64,000 nucleotides of DNA, taken from the NCBI GenBank assembly GCA_034506175.1, contig JAPDQB010000014.1:55243-119242 (forward strand), read 5' to 3'. Source of the DNA: a candidate division KSB1 bacterium. GTDB taxonomy: Bacteria > Zhuqueibacterota > Zhuqueibacteria > Zhuqueibacterales > Zhuqueibacteraceae. Below, in pieces: positions 8,312-18,773 of this stretch. The translations under genes were made by a program, and so were the position numbers. How positions within the stretch are numbered: position 1 is the first letter of the stretch; every line of letters starts with the position of its first letter. The notes under the pieces are model-generated. The model ran no database searches and was not told where the DNA came from. It saw nothing but the letters and a program-made list of their open reading frames with translations.

Positions 8312-10864
8312 ATGTTTGTTACGGCGGTTGAGTATCCCATTCGTTGTCCCCAACCGTTTCAGCGCCTGCCGGAGCTGGCGTATAATTTATGGTGGAGCTG
8401 GCAGGCGGAGGCGCAAGCTTTGTTTGAATACATCGACGCAACGCATTGGCGCCGGCATCGCAATCCGGTCAAATTGCTGCACGAACGCGGCGCCGCCTTG
8501 CGAAAATTGGCGCGCGACGTGCATTTTCTCGCGATGTATGATGACGTCATGCGCGTTTTCGACGGCTATATGAATGAGCCGGACACGTGGCATGCCCGCA
8601 TGTATCCTCGTTATCAAAAATCTCCCGTGGCTTATTTTTGCGCCGAATTTGGTTTTCATGAATGCTTGCCGATTTATTGCGGCGGCTTGGGAGTTTTAGC
8701 CGGCGATCACACCAAATCCGCCAGCGATCTGGGTGTGCCATTCGTCGGCGTCGGTTTGCTCTACAAAAATGGTTATTTCACGCAGCGCATCGATGCCAAA
8801 GGCCATCAAGTGGCCGATTATCCGAATTTTGATTTTGCGAATCTGCCGGTGCTGCCCTTGCGCCGGCGAAATGGACAGCCTTTGCAAATTTCCGTTGAGC
8901 TTTGCGGACGGCGTGTTTTCGCGAAAGGCTGGCTCGTCAACGTCGGCAGGGCGCAAGTGATTTTACTCGATGCTGATACGGCGCGCAACACGCCGAAAGA
9001 TCGCCGGCTCACCGCGCAGCTTTACGGCGGCGACCGCGACACGCGCATCTCACAAGAAATTATTTTGGGCATGGGCGGCGTGCGCGCGCTGCGGGCGCTC
9101 GGCATCTCGCCGGCGGTCTGGCATTTGAATGAAGGGCATGCCGCTTTCGTTCTCTTTGAGCGGATCGCGGAGCTAAGGCAAAAGCACAAATTGGATTTCG
9201 ATCACGCCGCCGAGATCGTGGCCTCTGATACGGTTTTTACCACCCACACACCAGTGGCCGCAGGCAATGAAGCGTTTAGTCTGCCGCTGATGGACAAATA
9301 CTTTCGCCGCTTCTGCAAGGAAAATAATATTGAATTACCCCGGCTGTTGAATTTGGGCCTGCAGGTGGAAGAATCGGGCTATAAATTTTTCAGTATGACG
9401 GTGCTGGCGCTGCGGCTCTCCAGCGGCAGCAACGGCGTGAGCCGGCTGCACGGCGAGGTTTCGCGCCAGTTGTGGAAACATCTCTGGCCGAACGTTCCGT
9501 CAGCCGAGACGCCGATCGCCTCGATCACCAACGGCGTTCATGCAGAAACCTGGATGGCGCTGGAAATGGCGGAACTCTTCGCGCGCCATTTGGGCCGGAA
9601 TTGGCGCGCGCATTTGAATGATACGGCTTTTTGGGAAAAGGCCCGACGGATTCCGGATGGAGAATTGTGGCGCGTGCACCGGCATCTCAAAATGCGGTTG
9701 ATCGATTTTGCCCGGCAGCGTTTGAGCCGGCAATTGCAGCGTCACGGCGCTTCAACCCAACAAATCAAAGCGGCGGCAAAGGTTTTACATCCCGAAGCGC
9801 TCACGATCGGCTTTGCGCGACGGTTCGCTTCTTACAAACGCGCCGATTTGATTTTTAGTGATCTCAAGCGGCTCGAGAAATTGGTGAATAACAAAAAACA
9901 GCCGGTTCAAATTATTTTCGCCGGCAAAGCGCATCCGCAAGATCGCGACGGCCAGGCGATTTTGCGCCGCGTTTTTCAAATGACACAGCGCAAGCGCTTG
10001 AAAGGCAAGGTGATTCTGCTGGAAGATTATGACATGAACGTTGGGCGGCATTTGGTGCAGGGCGTCGATGTCTGGCTGAATAATCCGCGCCGGCCGATGG
10101 AAGCCAGCGGCACCAGTGGCCAGAAAGTGCCGCTCAACGGCGGGATCAATTGCAGCATTCTCGACGGCTGGTGGGCCGAAGGTTATGACGGGGAGAACGG
10201 TTGGGCTATTGGAAAAGTGATCGAAGGACGCAGCGACGCCGAACAGGATCGCGCGGATGCACGGGCCTTGTATGAGGTTTTGGAAAAACACGTCATTCCA
10301 AGTTTTTATCGTCGTGACCGTGACGGTCTGCCGAAGCAGTGGCTGAAGAAAGCAAAAATTTCGATGGCCACCTTGATACCGCGTTTCAATACCGAGACGA
10401 TGGTCAGGAATTATGTGGAAAAACTTTATGAGCCGGCGCGGCGGCGTGGTGAGTTTGTGCAAGGCAATCGTTTCGCCAATGCGGCGGCATTGACGAGGGT
10501 CAAAGACTATTTGCGCCAGCAATGGCCGTTGCTTCATATCACCGACGCGGCCATGACAACATCAACGGCAAAGCGCGGCGCGAGGTTGAACATTTCCGCC
10601 GGTGTTTATCTCGGCGCTTTGCCGCCGCATCTCGTGCAAGTCGAAGCCTGTGCGATGGCGGTGCAGCAAAATGGCGCACTCGAAGTGATTGAAGCGATGC
10701 CGTTGCAACAGGGTGAGTTGAACGGCGACGGCGTTTGCCGGTACAAACTCGAATTAAGCCCCCCGCCGGATCCTTCCCGGCAATGGCGCTTGCGCGTGCT
10801 GCCGCATCATCCGGCTTTGGGCCACAAGCATGAATTGGGGTTGATTCTCTGGCGAGATTTGTAA
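8312..10864 (+). CDS. glgP: alpha-glucan phosphorylase (GT35, DUF3417-type)
   Basis: An 850-residue PLP-dependent phosphorylase that releases glucose-1-phosphate from glycogen or maltodextrin. The N-terminal DUF3417 segment (LPELAYNLWWSW) marks the shorter bacterial/archaeal alpha-glucan phosphorylase type. Further signatures are AYFCAEFGFHECLPIYCGGLG, WHLNEGHAAF, TTHTPVAAGNEAF, FARRFASYKRADLI and the PLP-lysine loop SGTSGQKVPLNGG (residues about 598-610), where family members more often have SGMKAALNG; the lysine is kept. GAGGAAAAG precedes the ATG. It probably works with the 4-alpha-glucanotransferase encoded at 26.3 kb. Confidence 0.95.
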   Translation: MFVTAVEYPIRCPQPFQRLPELAYNLWWSWQAEAQALFEYIDATHWRRHRNPVKLLHERGAALRKLARDVHFLAMYDDVMRVFDGYMNEPDTWHARMYPRYQKSPVAYFCAEFGFHECLPIYCGGLGVLAGDHTKSASDLGVPFVGVGLLYKNGYFTQRIDAKGHQVADYPNFDFANLPVLPLRRRNGQPLQISVELCGRRVFAKGWLVNVGRAQVILLDADTARNTPKDRRLTAQLYGGDRDTRISQEIILGMGGVRALRALGISPAVWHLNEGHAAFVLFERIAELRQKHKLDFDHAAEIVASDTVFTTHTPVAAGNEAFSLPLMDKYFRRFCKENNIELPRLLNLGLQVEESGYKFFSMTVLALRLSSGSNGVSRLHGEVSRQLWKHLWPNVPSAETPIASITNGVHAETWMALEMAELFARHLGRNWRAHLNDTAFWEKARRIPDGELWRVHRHLKMRLIDFARQRLSRQLQRHGASTQQIKAAAKVLHPEALTIGFARRFASYKRADLIFSDLKRLEKLVNNKKQPVQIIFAGKAHPQDRDGQAILRRVFQMTQRKRLKGKVILLEDYDMNVGRHLVQGVDVWLNNPRRPMEASGTSGQKVPLNGGINCSILDGWWAEGYDGENGWAIGKVIEGRSDAEQDRADARALYEVLEKHVIPSFYRRDRDGLPKQWLKKAKISMATLIPRFNTETMVRNYVEKLYEPARRRGEFVQGNRFANAAALTRVKDYLRQQWPLLHITDAAMTTSTAKRGARLNISAGVYLGALPPHLVQVEACAMAVQQNGALEVIEAMPLQQGELNGDGVCRYKLELSPPPDPSRQWRLRVLPHHPALGHKHELGLILWRDL

Positions 10865-10879
10865 ATCGTCAGCCTCTCA

Positions 10880-10914
10880 AAATAAAAAAGGCCCAGGTTT
10901 TTCAACCCGGACCT
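10880..10914 (-). terminator. intrinsic terminator ending the candidate RNA
   Basis: Read on the minus strand, a hairpin with arms AGGTCCGGGT and ACCTGGGCCT (8 of 10 pairs) is followed by a run of six U and then UAUUUU. On the plus strand no U-run follows, so this is not the terminator of glgP but of a transcript coming from the right. Confidence 0.75.
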
Positions 10915-11200
10915 CTTGGCTGTGAGGGGGAGCCACAACTTGTATGTGAAAGACTGTGCTTGTTTTCACGAAATCGCGTCTGATCAATTTTGCGCTCCGA
11001 CAAACGTCGCTGTTTACCGGCGCGGAGGGAAAGCTCTGTGGTTGAATGAACCACTGGGTTTTGATGAGACGCGAATTTCATGTCCCGCCGAAGCGGGATG
11101 CCCATGCTTCCTGCAAGGTCTTCCCGATGAGTCACGTCCTTGTTTCTCGCCATGGGAAGTTCACATCAAAACCATTTTGCAGCGTCACTGCTGCGCGATC
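10880..11200 (-). ncRNA. candidate structured noncoding RNA of unknown class
   Basis: The 593-bp gap between glgP and the Smr gene has no credible coding frame but is rich in nested complementary segments that end at the minus-strand terminator. Long-range pairs: 11164-11171 with 11059-11066 (TTTTGATG/CATCAAAA), inside it 11151-11156 with 11101-11106 (CCCATG/CATGGG), and inside that 11138-11142 with 11114-11118 (CAAGG/CCTTG). Local hairpins: a TTCG-capped stem TCCCGC/GCGGGA (11083-11098), GTGGTT/AACCAC (11038-11054), and a GCGC-CGG stem enclosing AAAC/GTTT (10992-11023). GCAGC/GCTGC (about 11180-11195) adds a 5' hairpin. I could not match it to SRP RNA, tmRNA, 6S, RNase P or a riboswitch. The 5' end and promoter are not defined. 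Confidence 0.55.
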
Positions 11201-11457
11201 TTGATGTGTGCTCATTGATTTGTCTTTATCTTGGGCAAGACGTGTGCCACGCGTGTGAAGCCGGCCGAAAGAGTGTTTTGGCGTTGTGGCTTCTCGCGTT
11301 AAGCTTATAAAATTGTGAGGTTTGTTGCAGGCTGGAAGAGGCCAAACACAGATTCGTAATTACCCGAAAAATTGTATCACGGTAATTCAAATTTCGATTT
11401 TGAATTCCAAAATCGGTATTGCCAGCGCGTGGACTCCGAATTTGAAATTGGCGCCGA

Positions 11458-11805
11458 TCATTTCACCCAGATCAGCGTGATGCCGGCGTTGCCAACTCCC
11501 AAATCGTTGTCGTCGAGCTGGCCGCATTCGGACCGCATCTCTTGTGTGTCGTCGTCAAAAATATCGTACACTTCACCGTCGATCACCGCGCGAAAACGTT
11601 TTCGGAATTGAAAGGCCCAGTTCCGGACGGTTTCTTTTGTGCTGCCACCGTGTCCGTGGCTGCCGTAACCGTGAATGACTTTGATCACTCGCAGTGTCGA
11701 AGAGTTCCGCACTTTGGCAAGGGCCGCCTCCAGTTCATTTTCAACCTGTTTAGGCGGCCGCGGCGGATGGCCGACATCGATGACAAAAAGGTAATTGGTG
11801 TTCAT
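11458..11805 (-). CDS. Smr-domain protein
   Basis: A 115-residue protein built almost wholly of a Small MutS-Related domain. The family's nucleic-acid-binding core is visible: LRVIKVIHGYGSHGHGGSTK followed by a helix and RFRAVIDGEVYDIFDDDTQ. Stand-alone Smr domains have nicking or RNA-cleaving activity; which applies here cannot be told. The catalytic-type HGYGS loop is intact. The ATG has AAGG about 11 nt upstream. It is divergent from the polyprenyl synthase gene, with about 120 bp between starts. Confidence 0.75.
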   Translation of the reverse strand: MNTNYLFVIDVGHPPRPPKQVENELEAALAKVRNSSTLRVIKVIHGYGSHGHGGSTKETVRNWAFQFRKRFRAVIDGEVYDIFDDDTQEMRSECGQLDDNDLGVGNAGITLIWVK

Positions 11806-11927
11806 GAGCTGAGTGCCTTGGTGGTGACGAATATAACTTTTCCTTGATTCTGAGCCGATATTTTCTTAAGTTTTAAACTTGAATTCTCAGTTATTCGCGG
11901 CCAGTTTTTTTGCCCCAAGGATTACCT

Positions 11928-12914
11928 GTGTTCGAAGAAGAAAAAATTTTTTTTTATAAAGATCAAGTTAATCTTTATCTTGAGAAGATTTTTTCGGCTT
12001 TAACCGATGACAAGCCGCAGAGATTATACATGCCGATGCGTTATGCGATGGAGGGCAACGGCAAGCGGCTGCGACCGGTGTTGCTTCTGCTCACCTGCGA
12101 GGCCTTGGCCGGACCGCTTGAGGCCGCGCTGCCGGCGGCGGCGGCGGTGGAATTGATGCACAATTTCACGCTGGTGCACGATGATATTATGGACAATGAC
12201 GACACGCGCCGCGGCCGGCCAACAGTGCATCGCCAATGGAACAAAGAGGTGGCGCTACTGGCGGGTGATGGTTTGCTGGCGCTGGCTTATCGCTGTCTGC
12301 TGCACACACGCTCATCAAGCTTGCAGCGAATTTCCCAGGTTTTTACCGACGGTATTCTCGAGATTTGCGAAGGCCAGGCGCTGGATTGTGATTTTGAGCA
12401 GCGGGGCGACGTCACGATGGCAGACTACCTCGGCATGATCATGAAAAAAACCGCGCGCCTGCTGTCGATCTGCACGGAAATCGGTGCGCTCATTGCCGAA
12501 GCCGGCGAAACACAAATCCGTTTGTTACGCCAATTCGGCGAGCATCTGGGCTTGGCTTTTCAAATTCAAGACGACCTGCTGGACATCACCAGCTCACAGG
12601 AGATTCTCGGCAAGGATTTCGGCAGCGACATTAAGCGCCGCAAACGGACGTTTCTCTACGTTCACGTGACGAGGCGCGGCAGGCGGGAACATCGCGAAGC
12701 GTTGAAAAAAATTTTCAGCAAGCCGACCATTGCGCCGCCAGATATTTTATCGGCACAACAGATTTTCCAAGCTGCTGGCGCCTTGGCCGCCGCCGAAACC
12801 GCAGCCGCGGCACATTTAAAAAAAGCGCTGGCATGTCTGACCCAACTTGAGCCGGCGGCGACGACGGAAGGTCTGCGCGAATTTACCGACATGCTTTTGA
12901 AGCGGAAAGCTTGA
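11928..12914 (+). CDS. trans-polyprenyl diphosphate synthase
   Basis: A 328-residue member of the all-helical isoprenoid synthase family. The first aspartate motif is DDIMDNDDTRRG with the following GRPTVH, the second is FQIQDDLLD. Upstream, GNGKRLRP holds the basic substrate loop. These enzymes add isopentenyl units to allylic diphosphates; chain length cannot be set with certainty, but small residues before the first motif suggest a medium or long product, for example quinone side chains. I chose GTG at 11928 because AAGGA sits 6 nt before it; a TTG at 11910 has no such site. Its stop codon overlaps the HPr start by one base. Confidence 0.9.
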   Translation: MFEEEKIFFYKDQVNLYLEKIFSALTDDKPQRLYMPMRYAMEGNGKRLRPVLLLLTCEALAGPLEAALPAAAAVELMHNFTLVHDDIMDNDDTRRGRPTVHRQWNKEVALLAGDGLLALAYRCLLHTRSSSLQRISQVFTDGILEICEGQALDCDFEQRGDVTMADYLGMIMKKTARLLSICTEIGALIAEAGETQIRLLRQFGEHLGLAFQIQDDLLDITSSQEILGKDFGSDIKRRKRTFLYVHVTRRGRREHREALKKIFSKPTIAPPDILSAQQIFQAAGALAAAETAAAAHLKKALACLTQLEPAATTEGLREFTDMLLKRKA

Positions 12915-13180
12915 TGGTTGAAAAAAAAGTCACCGTACTCAACAAGATGGGGCTGCACGCACGCCCCTCATCAAAATTGGTGCAAAGAGCCGCAGCTTTC
13001 AAATCCGACGTTCACATCCGGCGCGACAATCAGGTGGTCAACGGCAAAAGCATCATGGGCGTCATGATGCTGGCCGCCAGTCAGGGAACGGAGTTGATTA
13101 TTTCCGCTAACGGCGTTGACGAAGAACAAACTCTGGCCGCGCTCGTCGAGCTTTTTGAGAAAAAATTCGAGGAAGAATAA
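12914..13180 (+). CDS. ptsH: HPr phosphocarrier protein
   Basis: An 88-residue HPr. The phospho-histidine is His15 in GLHARPSSKLV, and Ser46 in NGKSIMGVM is the regulatory serine targeted by HPr kinase in species that have it. HPr accepts phosphate from Enzyme I. The ATG overlaps the preceding stop by one base (TGATG), so translation is coupled to the polyprenyl synthase. No sugar-specific Enzyme II gene occurs in the window, which suggests a regulatory rather than transport role, although EII genes could be elsewhere. Confidence 0.93.
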   Translation: MVEKKVTVLNKMGLHARPSSKLVQRAAAFKSDVHIRRDNQVVNGKSIMGVMMLAASQGTELIISANGVDEEQTLAALVELFEKKFEEE

Positions 13181-13190
13181 AGGTTGTTTC

Positions 13191-14987
13191 GTGTTCGATG
13201 CCACACCTAAAAAGAAGCCCGGCCCAAAAACGCGCCGGGCGAAAGCGCAAGCCATTTTGCCGGGCATTTCGGCCTCGCCGGGAATCGCCATCGGCAAAGT
13301 TTTTATGCTGGCGGATGATCACCTCAAAACGGAACAACGATTGATCGCGGAGGCGCAAATACCGACGGAGATCGAGCGGTTGAAAAACGCTCTCGCTAAA
13401 ACGCGCGATGATTTGGAGCAAGACGGCGCGCTTGCGGCGAACGCTGTCGGCAAAGAGCAGGCGCGCATCTTTGAATATCACCGCCTGATGCTGGAAGACG
13501 AGTATTTTATCGGCGAGATCGTCGCCGCCATCCGCCAACAGCGTTTCAGCGCCACGCATGCCTTTGAAGAGCATTTGAATCGCTACGCCGAACAACTCGG
13601 TAAAAAGGATAGAGTTTTCCGCGAACGCGCTGCGGACGTGCACGACGTGAAACGCCGTGTGCTGCGGCATTTGCGCGGCGACGCCGGGCGCCTTCTCAAT
13701 CACACCGATGAACCAGTGATCATCGTTTCGCACGAGCTGACGCCATCGCTGACCCTGACGCTGGATCGCCGCAAAATCAAGGCGTTTGCCACCGATCTCG
13801 GCGGCAAAACCTCGCACGCCACGCTGCTGGCCCGCTCCTACGGCATTCCAGCCGTGGTTGGTTTGCATCATCTCACCTGCGCGACAAAAAACGGCGACCG
13901 CATTATTGTCGATGGCTACAAAGGCCTCGTAGTGGTCAATCCCGACCGCGCGACACTAGCCAAGTATCGCGCCGAGCGAGATCAACGTGCCGCCATCGCC
14001 AGGAAGCTCGACCGCCTGCGGCTTCTTGCGGCAGATACCGTCGATCATCATCATCTCGAGCTGGCGGCCAACGTCGAATTTGCCAGTGAAATCGAAGCGG
14101 TGAAGCGGCATGGCGCCATGGGCATTGGCCTGCTGCGCACTGAATATCTCTATTTCGGCTGCCTCGAACTGCCGAGCGAGGAAGAACAATATCTGGAATA
14201 CAGCCGCATCGCCGGCGCCATCAAGCCTCATGCCGTCATTATTCGCACGATGGATGTCGGCGCTGACAAGCGTCCGCATTGTCTCGATATTCCGGCGGAA
14301 GCAAATCCAATGCTGGGCTGGCGCGCCATTCGAATCAGCTTCGAGAAACCGGAAATTTTCATTACACAAATCAAAGCGATTCTTCGCGCCAATATGCACG
14401 GCAATCTGCGGATTTTGCTGCCGATGATTTCCTCAATCGAGGAGTTGGAAAAAGCGCTGGCGTTGATTGAACAGGCCAAGCAGGCGCTCGACAAAGAGGG
14501 CAAGGCATTCCAGCCGGATACGAAAGTCGGGGTGATGATCGAAGTGCCGGCGGCGGCGCTGCTCGCCGAGGCCATCGCCGAACGCGTCGATTTTTTGAGC
14601 ATCGGCACCAACGATCTCGTGCAGTATTTGCTGGCCGTTGATCGCGGCAACGACCGCATCGCGCATTTGTATGAGAATTTGCATCCGGCGGTTTTGCGCG
14701 TGATCAAAAGCGTCATTGACGCCGGCCACCGCCGCGGCGTGTGGGTCGGCATGTGCGGTGAAATGGCGGCCGATCGTCTGGCGACGGTGCTGTTGGTCGG
14801 TATGGGAATCGATGAACTGAGTGTGAGTCCCATTGACGTACCCGAAATTAAAAAAATCATTCGCCGCACGAGTTTCGGCGACGCCAAAAAATTGGCACAA
14901 AAGGCATTGACGCTGGCAACGGCCACAGAAATTCGCCAGTTGGTGCGGCATTACATGCGGCCGCGCTTCAAGGACCTCAGCTTATGA
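13191..14987 (+). CDS. ptsI: phosphoenolpyruvate-protein phosphotransferase (PTS Enzyme I)
   Basis: A 598-residue Enzyme I that moves phosphate from PEP to HPr. The swivelling domain carries the active histidine His209 in GGKTSHATLLARSYGIP. The PEP-binding barrel shows LLRTEYLYF, IRTMDVGADKRP, PMLGWRAIRI, LLPMISSIEE and FLSIGTNDLVQYLLAVDR. The start is GTG at 13191, 10 nt after the HPr stop, with AAAGG 7 nt upstream; the longer open frame runs back into ptsH. A basic, proline-rich leader of about 25 residues precedes the usual ILPGISASPGIAIG start, slightly longer than in well-studied Enzyme I proteins. Confidence 0.94.
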   Translation: MFDATPKKKPGPKTRRAKAQAILPGISASPGIAIGKVFMLADDHLKTEQRLIAEAQIPTEIERLKNALAKTRDDLEQDGALAANAVGKEQARIFEYHRLMLEDEYFIGEIVAAIRQQRFSATHAFEEHLNRYAEQLGKKDRVFRERAADVHDVKRRVLRHLRGDAGRLLNHTDEPVIIVSHELTPSLTLTLDRRKIKAFATDLGGKTSHATLLARSYGIPAVVGLHHLTCATKNGDRIIVDGYKGLVVVNPDRATLAKYRAERDQRAAIARKLDRLRLLAADTVDHHHLELAANVEFASEIEAVKRHGAMGIGLLRTEYLYFGCLELPSEEEQYLEYSRIAGAIKPHAVIIRTMDVGADKRPHCLDIPAEANPMLGWRAIRISFEKPEIFITQIKAILRANMHGNLRILLPMISSIEELEKALALIEQAKQALDKEGKAFQPDTKVGVMIEVPAAALLAEAIAERVDFLSIGTNDLVQYLLAVDRGNDRIAHLYENLHPAVLRVIKSVIDAGHRRGVWVGMCGEMAADRLATVLLVGMGIDELSVSPIDVPEIKKIIRRTSFGDAKKLAQKALTLATATEIRQLVRHYMRPRFKDLSL

Positions 14988-16063
14988 CCAACAGGAATTT
15001 GACTTCGGCGGAGATTGGCAACATCGACCGCGCGGATATGCTCGGCCGGGTGATGAACATGCCGCAGCATTTTCGCCAGGCGTTGGGCCGGGCGCAACCG
15101 GTAAAATTAAATTTGCCGCCTGAGCAAATTCACAACATCGTGATTGCCGGCATGGGCGGCTCGGCCATCGGCGGCGAGGTGGTGAAATGCTTGACGTCCA
15201 ATCAACTGCCGGTGCCGCTTGTCGTCTGCCGTTCGTATAATTTGCCGAAGTTCGTCGATCAGCACACACTTGCTATCATTTCAAGTTATTCCGGCGACAC
15301 CGAAGAGACGCTGGCGGTTTTCGAGCAGGCGCGGCAACGCCGGGCGCCAATCGTTTGCATTACTGCCGGCGGCAAAATTGGCCAAGTTGCGGAGGCTGAT
15401 CATCTGCCGCGTTTCGCCCTGCCAACCGGTTTTCCGCCGCGTGCAGCATTGGTGCATCTCATCGTGCCGATTTTGAAAACGCTGCATGCGTGCCGCTTCA
15501 TTGCCGATCCGACACCAGACATCGATGAAACTGCCGCGCTTTTGGAAAAATTGGGGCAGCGTTATCATCCGCAAAGCGAAGAGCCGGAAAATTCGGCCAA
15601 ACGTTTGGCGCGGGCGCTCGCCGAGCGGCTGCCATTGATTTACGCCGCGGAAATTTACGAGGCGGTGGCCTGGCGCTGGAAAGAACAGTTTTGTGAAAAT
15701 TCCAAAGTTCTGGCGTGGCACAACGTTTTTCCCGAGCTGAACCACAACGAGCTGGTCGGTTGGGGCTTGCGGCCGGCGTTGGATAAAAAATTTCAAGTCA
15801 TTTACTTGCACGACCGCCACGCCGCGCCGGCGGAAATTCATTCACGCGTCCTGGCGCGCATGGAATTGACGCAAGGCTTGATTGAACAAAGCGGCGTTCC
15901 CGTGATCAGCGCCGCTGCCGAGGGGAAATCCCTGCTGGCACGATTTTTCTCGCTCATCTTTCTGGGCGACATGACCAGCGTTTATCTTGCTGCGCTTAAC
16001 CGCGTCGATCCCACGCCGGTGAAGAAGATCGATTATCTTAAAAGCCGGATGGCGCTGCGATAA
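14984..16063 (+). CDS. bifunctional phosphoglucose/phosphomannose isomerase
   Basis: A 359-residue two-SIS-domain isomerase of the PGI/PMI type first described in archaea. Signatures: IHNIVIAGMGGSAIGGEVV at the first sugar-phosphate loop, SSYSGDTEETLAVF, ITAGGKIG, and the late NHNELVGWG with the catalytic His/Glu region. It interconverts fructose-6-P with glucose-6-P and mannose-6-P. ATG overlaps the ptsI stop by 4 bp, giving a four-gene coupled run polyprenyl synthase-HPr-EI-PGI/PMI. That links PEP-driven phosphorylation to hexose-phosphate flow, although the reason for the first gene in the operon is unclear. Confidence 0.88.
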   Translation: MTNRNLTSAEIGNIDRADMLGRVMNMPQHFRQALGRAQPVKLNLPPEQIHNIVIAGMGGSAIGGEVVKCLTSNQLPVPLVVCRSYNLPKFVDQHTLAIISSYSGDTEETLAVFEQARQRRAPIVCITAGGKIGQVAEADHLPRFALPTGFPPRAALVHLIVPILKTLHACRFIADPTPDIDETAALLEKLGQRYHPQSEEPENSAKRLARALAERLPLIYAAEIYEAVAWRWKEQFCENSKVLAWHNVFPELNHNELVGWGLRPALDKKFQVIYLHDRHAAPAEIHSRVLARMELTQGLIEQSGVPVISAAAEGKSLLARFFSLIFLGDMTSVYLAALNRVDPTPVKKIDYLKSRMALR

Positions 16064-16153
16064 TCGGCCTGCCTGTTGACCCTCTTGATTGATGTTCCCG
16101 GCGGAATTGGCTGTGTTAGACAATCATTTTATTTGAAACGATGAGGAAAAACC

Positions 16154-17287
16154 ATGGCTTCGATGTTATTCACTTCCGAATCGGTTACGGAAGGGCATCC
16201 TGATAAAATCGCCGATCAAATTTCCGACGCGGTGCTCGACGCGATTTTTGCGCAAGACCCCAACGGTCGCGTCGCCTGTGAAACGTTTGTCACCACCGGT
16301 CTGGCCATTGTCGGCGGTGAAATCACCACGGAATGTTATGTCGATGTGCCGGCGCTGGTTCGGCAGACGATCAAAGAGATCGGCTACGTCGATGCGAATT
16401 ACGGCTATGATTATCAAACCTGTGCGGTGTTGACCGCGATCGACAAACAATCGCCCGACATTGCGATGGGGGTGGATCGCGCCGGCGCTGGCGATCAGGG
16501 CATGATGTTCGGCTACGCCACCAACGAAACCCAGGAATACATGCCGATGCCGATCATGCTCGCGCACAAGCTGGCGCGCCGTCTCGCCGAAGTCCGCAAA
16601 CAAAAAATTCTGCCTTATCTCCGCCCCGACGGCAAATCACAGGTTTCGGTGCGCTACGTCGATGGCAAGCCCCGGGCGGTGGAAACCATTGTCATCTCCA
16701 CGCAGCACGATCCGGACATCTCGCAGGAACAAATTCGTCACGACGTGATTGAAAAAGTGATCAAAGCCGTCGTGCCGGCGGAAATGATCGATGATCGTAA
16801 AATTGTCTATCATATCAATCCGACCGGGCGCTTCGTCATCGGCGGGCCGCAGGGCGATAGCGGCCTCACCGGCCGCAAGATCATCGTTGACACCTATGGC
16901 GGCATGGGTCGGCACGGCGGCGGCGCGTTTTCCGGCAAGGACCCGACCAAGGTGGATCGTTCCGGCGCCTATGCCATGCGTCACATTGCCAAAAATATTG
17001 TCGCCGCAAAATTGGCCGAGCGCTGCGAAGTGCAAGTTGCCTATGCCATTGGCGTCGCCGAACCGGTCTCAATTTCCGTCGAGACCTTTGGCACCGGCAC
17101 GATGACGAATGAGGAAATCGAAAAACTGATTCGCAAAAATTGGGATCTCACGCCCAAGGGCATCATCGCCTATTTCAATCTGCGCCGCCCGATTTACAAA
17201 GCTACGGCGGCCTACGGCCATTTTGGCCGCGAGGAGGAGGGGTTTTCCTGGGAAAAATTGGAGAAGGTGAAGGATTTGATGAAGTAG
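16154..17287 (+). CDS. metK: S-adenosylmethionine synthase
   Basis: A 377-residue MAT enzyme making S-adenosylmethionine from methionine and ATP. Clear motifs are [17 protein letters not shown] at the start, [15 protein letters not shown], and the glycine-rich [20 protein letters not shown]. Length and motif order are those of ordinary bacterial MetK. The ATG follows GATGAGGAAAAACC. The 90-bp leader is too short for a SAM riboswitch and shows no aptamer core. It is followed 146 bp later by ahcY, so the SAM production and recycling steps sit together. Confidence 0.96.
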   Translation: MASMLFTSESVTEGHPDKIADQISDAVLDAIFAQDPNGRVACETFVTTGLAIVGGEITTECYVDVPALVRQTIKEIGYVDANYGYDYQTCAVLTAIDKQSPDIAMGVDRAGAGDQGMMFGYATNETQEYMPMPIMLAHKLARRLAEVRKQKILPYLRPDGKSQVSVRYVDGKPRAVETIVISTQHDPDISQEQIRHDVIEKVIKAVVPAEMIDDRKIVYHINPTGRFVIGGPQGDSGLTGRKIIVDTYGGMGRHGGGAFSGKDPTKVDRSGAYAMRHIAKNIVAAKLAERCEVQVAYAIGVAEPVSISVETFGTGTMTNEEIEKLIRKNWDLTPKGIIAYFNLRRPIYKATAAYGHFGREEEGFSWEKLEKVKDLMK

Positions 17288-17415
17288 CTAGTGCAAATTG
17301 CCGTTAATAAAATTTCCCCAACGGCTGGAAACAACGCAACCGATGAAAGCTTTTATCCGTTGCGTCGTTTCTATCGTTTTGGGATTTTTGGGCGCGTGAA
17401 CTTAAAACCTTTTGA

Positions 17416-18693
<1,278 letters not shown>

Positions 18694-18735
18694 GGCAGGA
18701 GAAAAAATTGCCTTAACAACATCTCGCTTTCAAAG

Positions 18736-18773
18736 CCCGATCTTCAAACTTTAGAGATCGGGTTTTCTTTTTT
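18736..18773 (+). terminator. terminator after ahcY
   Basis: Stem arms CCCGATCT (18736-18743) and AGATCGGG (18755-18762) with an 11-nt loop, then TTTTCTTTTTT. The left flank is not A-rich, so it serves mainly the plus strand, and its T-run reaches into the stop codon of the convergent permease gene. Confidence 0.9.

Noticed and set aside
10902..11153. An 83-codon minus-strand frame inside the candidate RNA
   Set aside because: Composition is unlike a protein, it lacks a ribosome site, and its codons overlap the hairpins and terminator.
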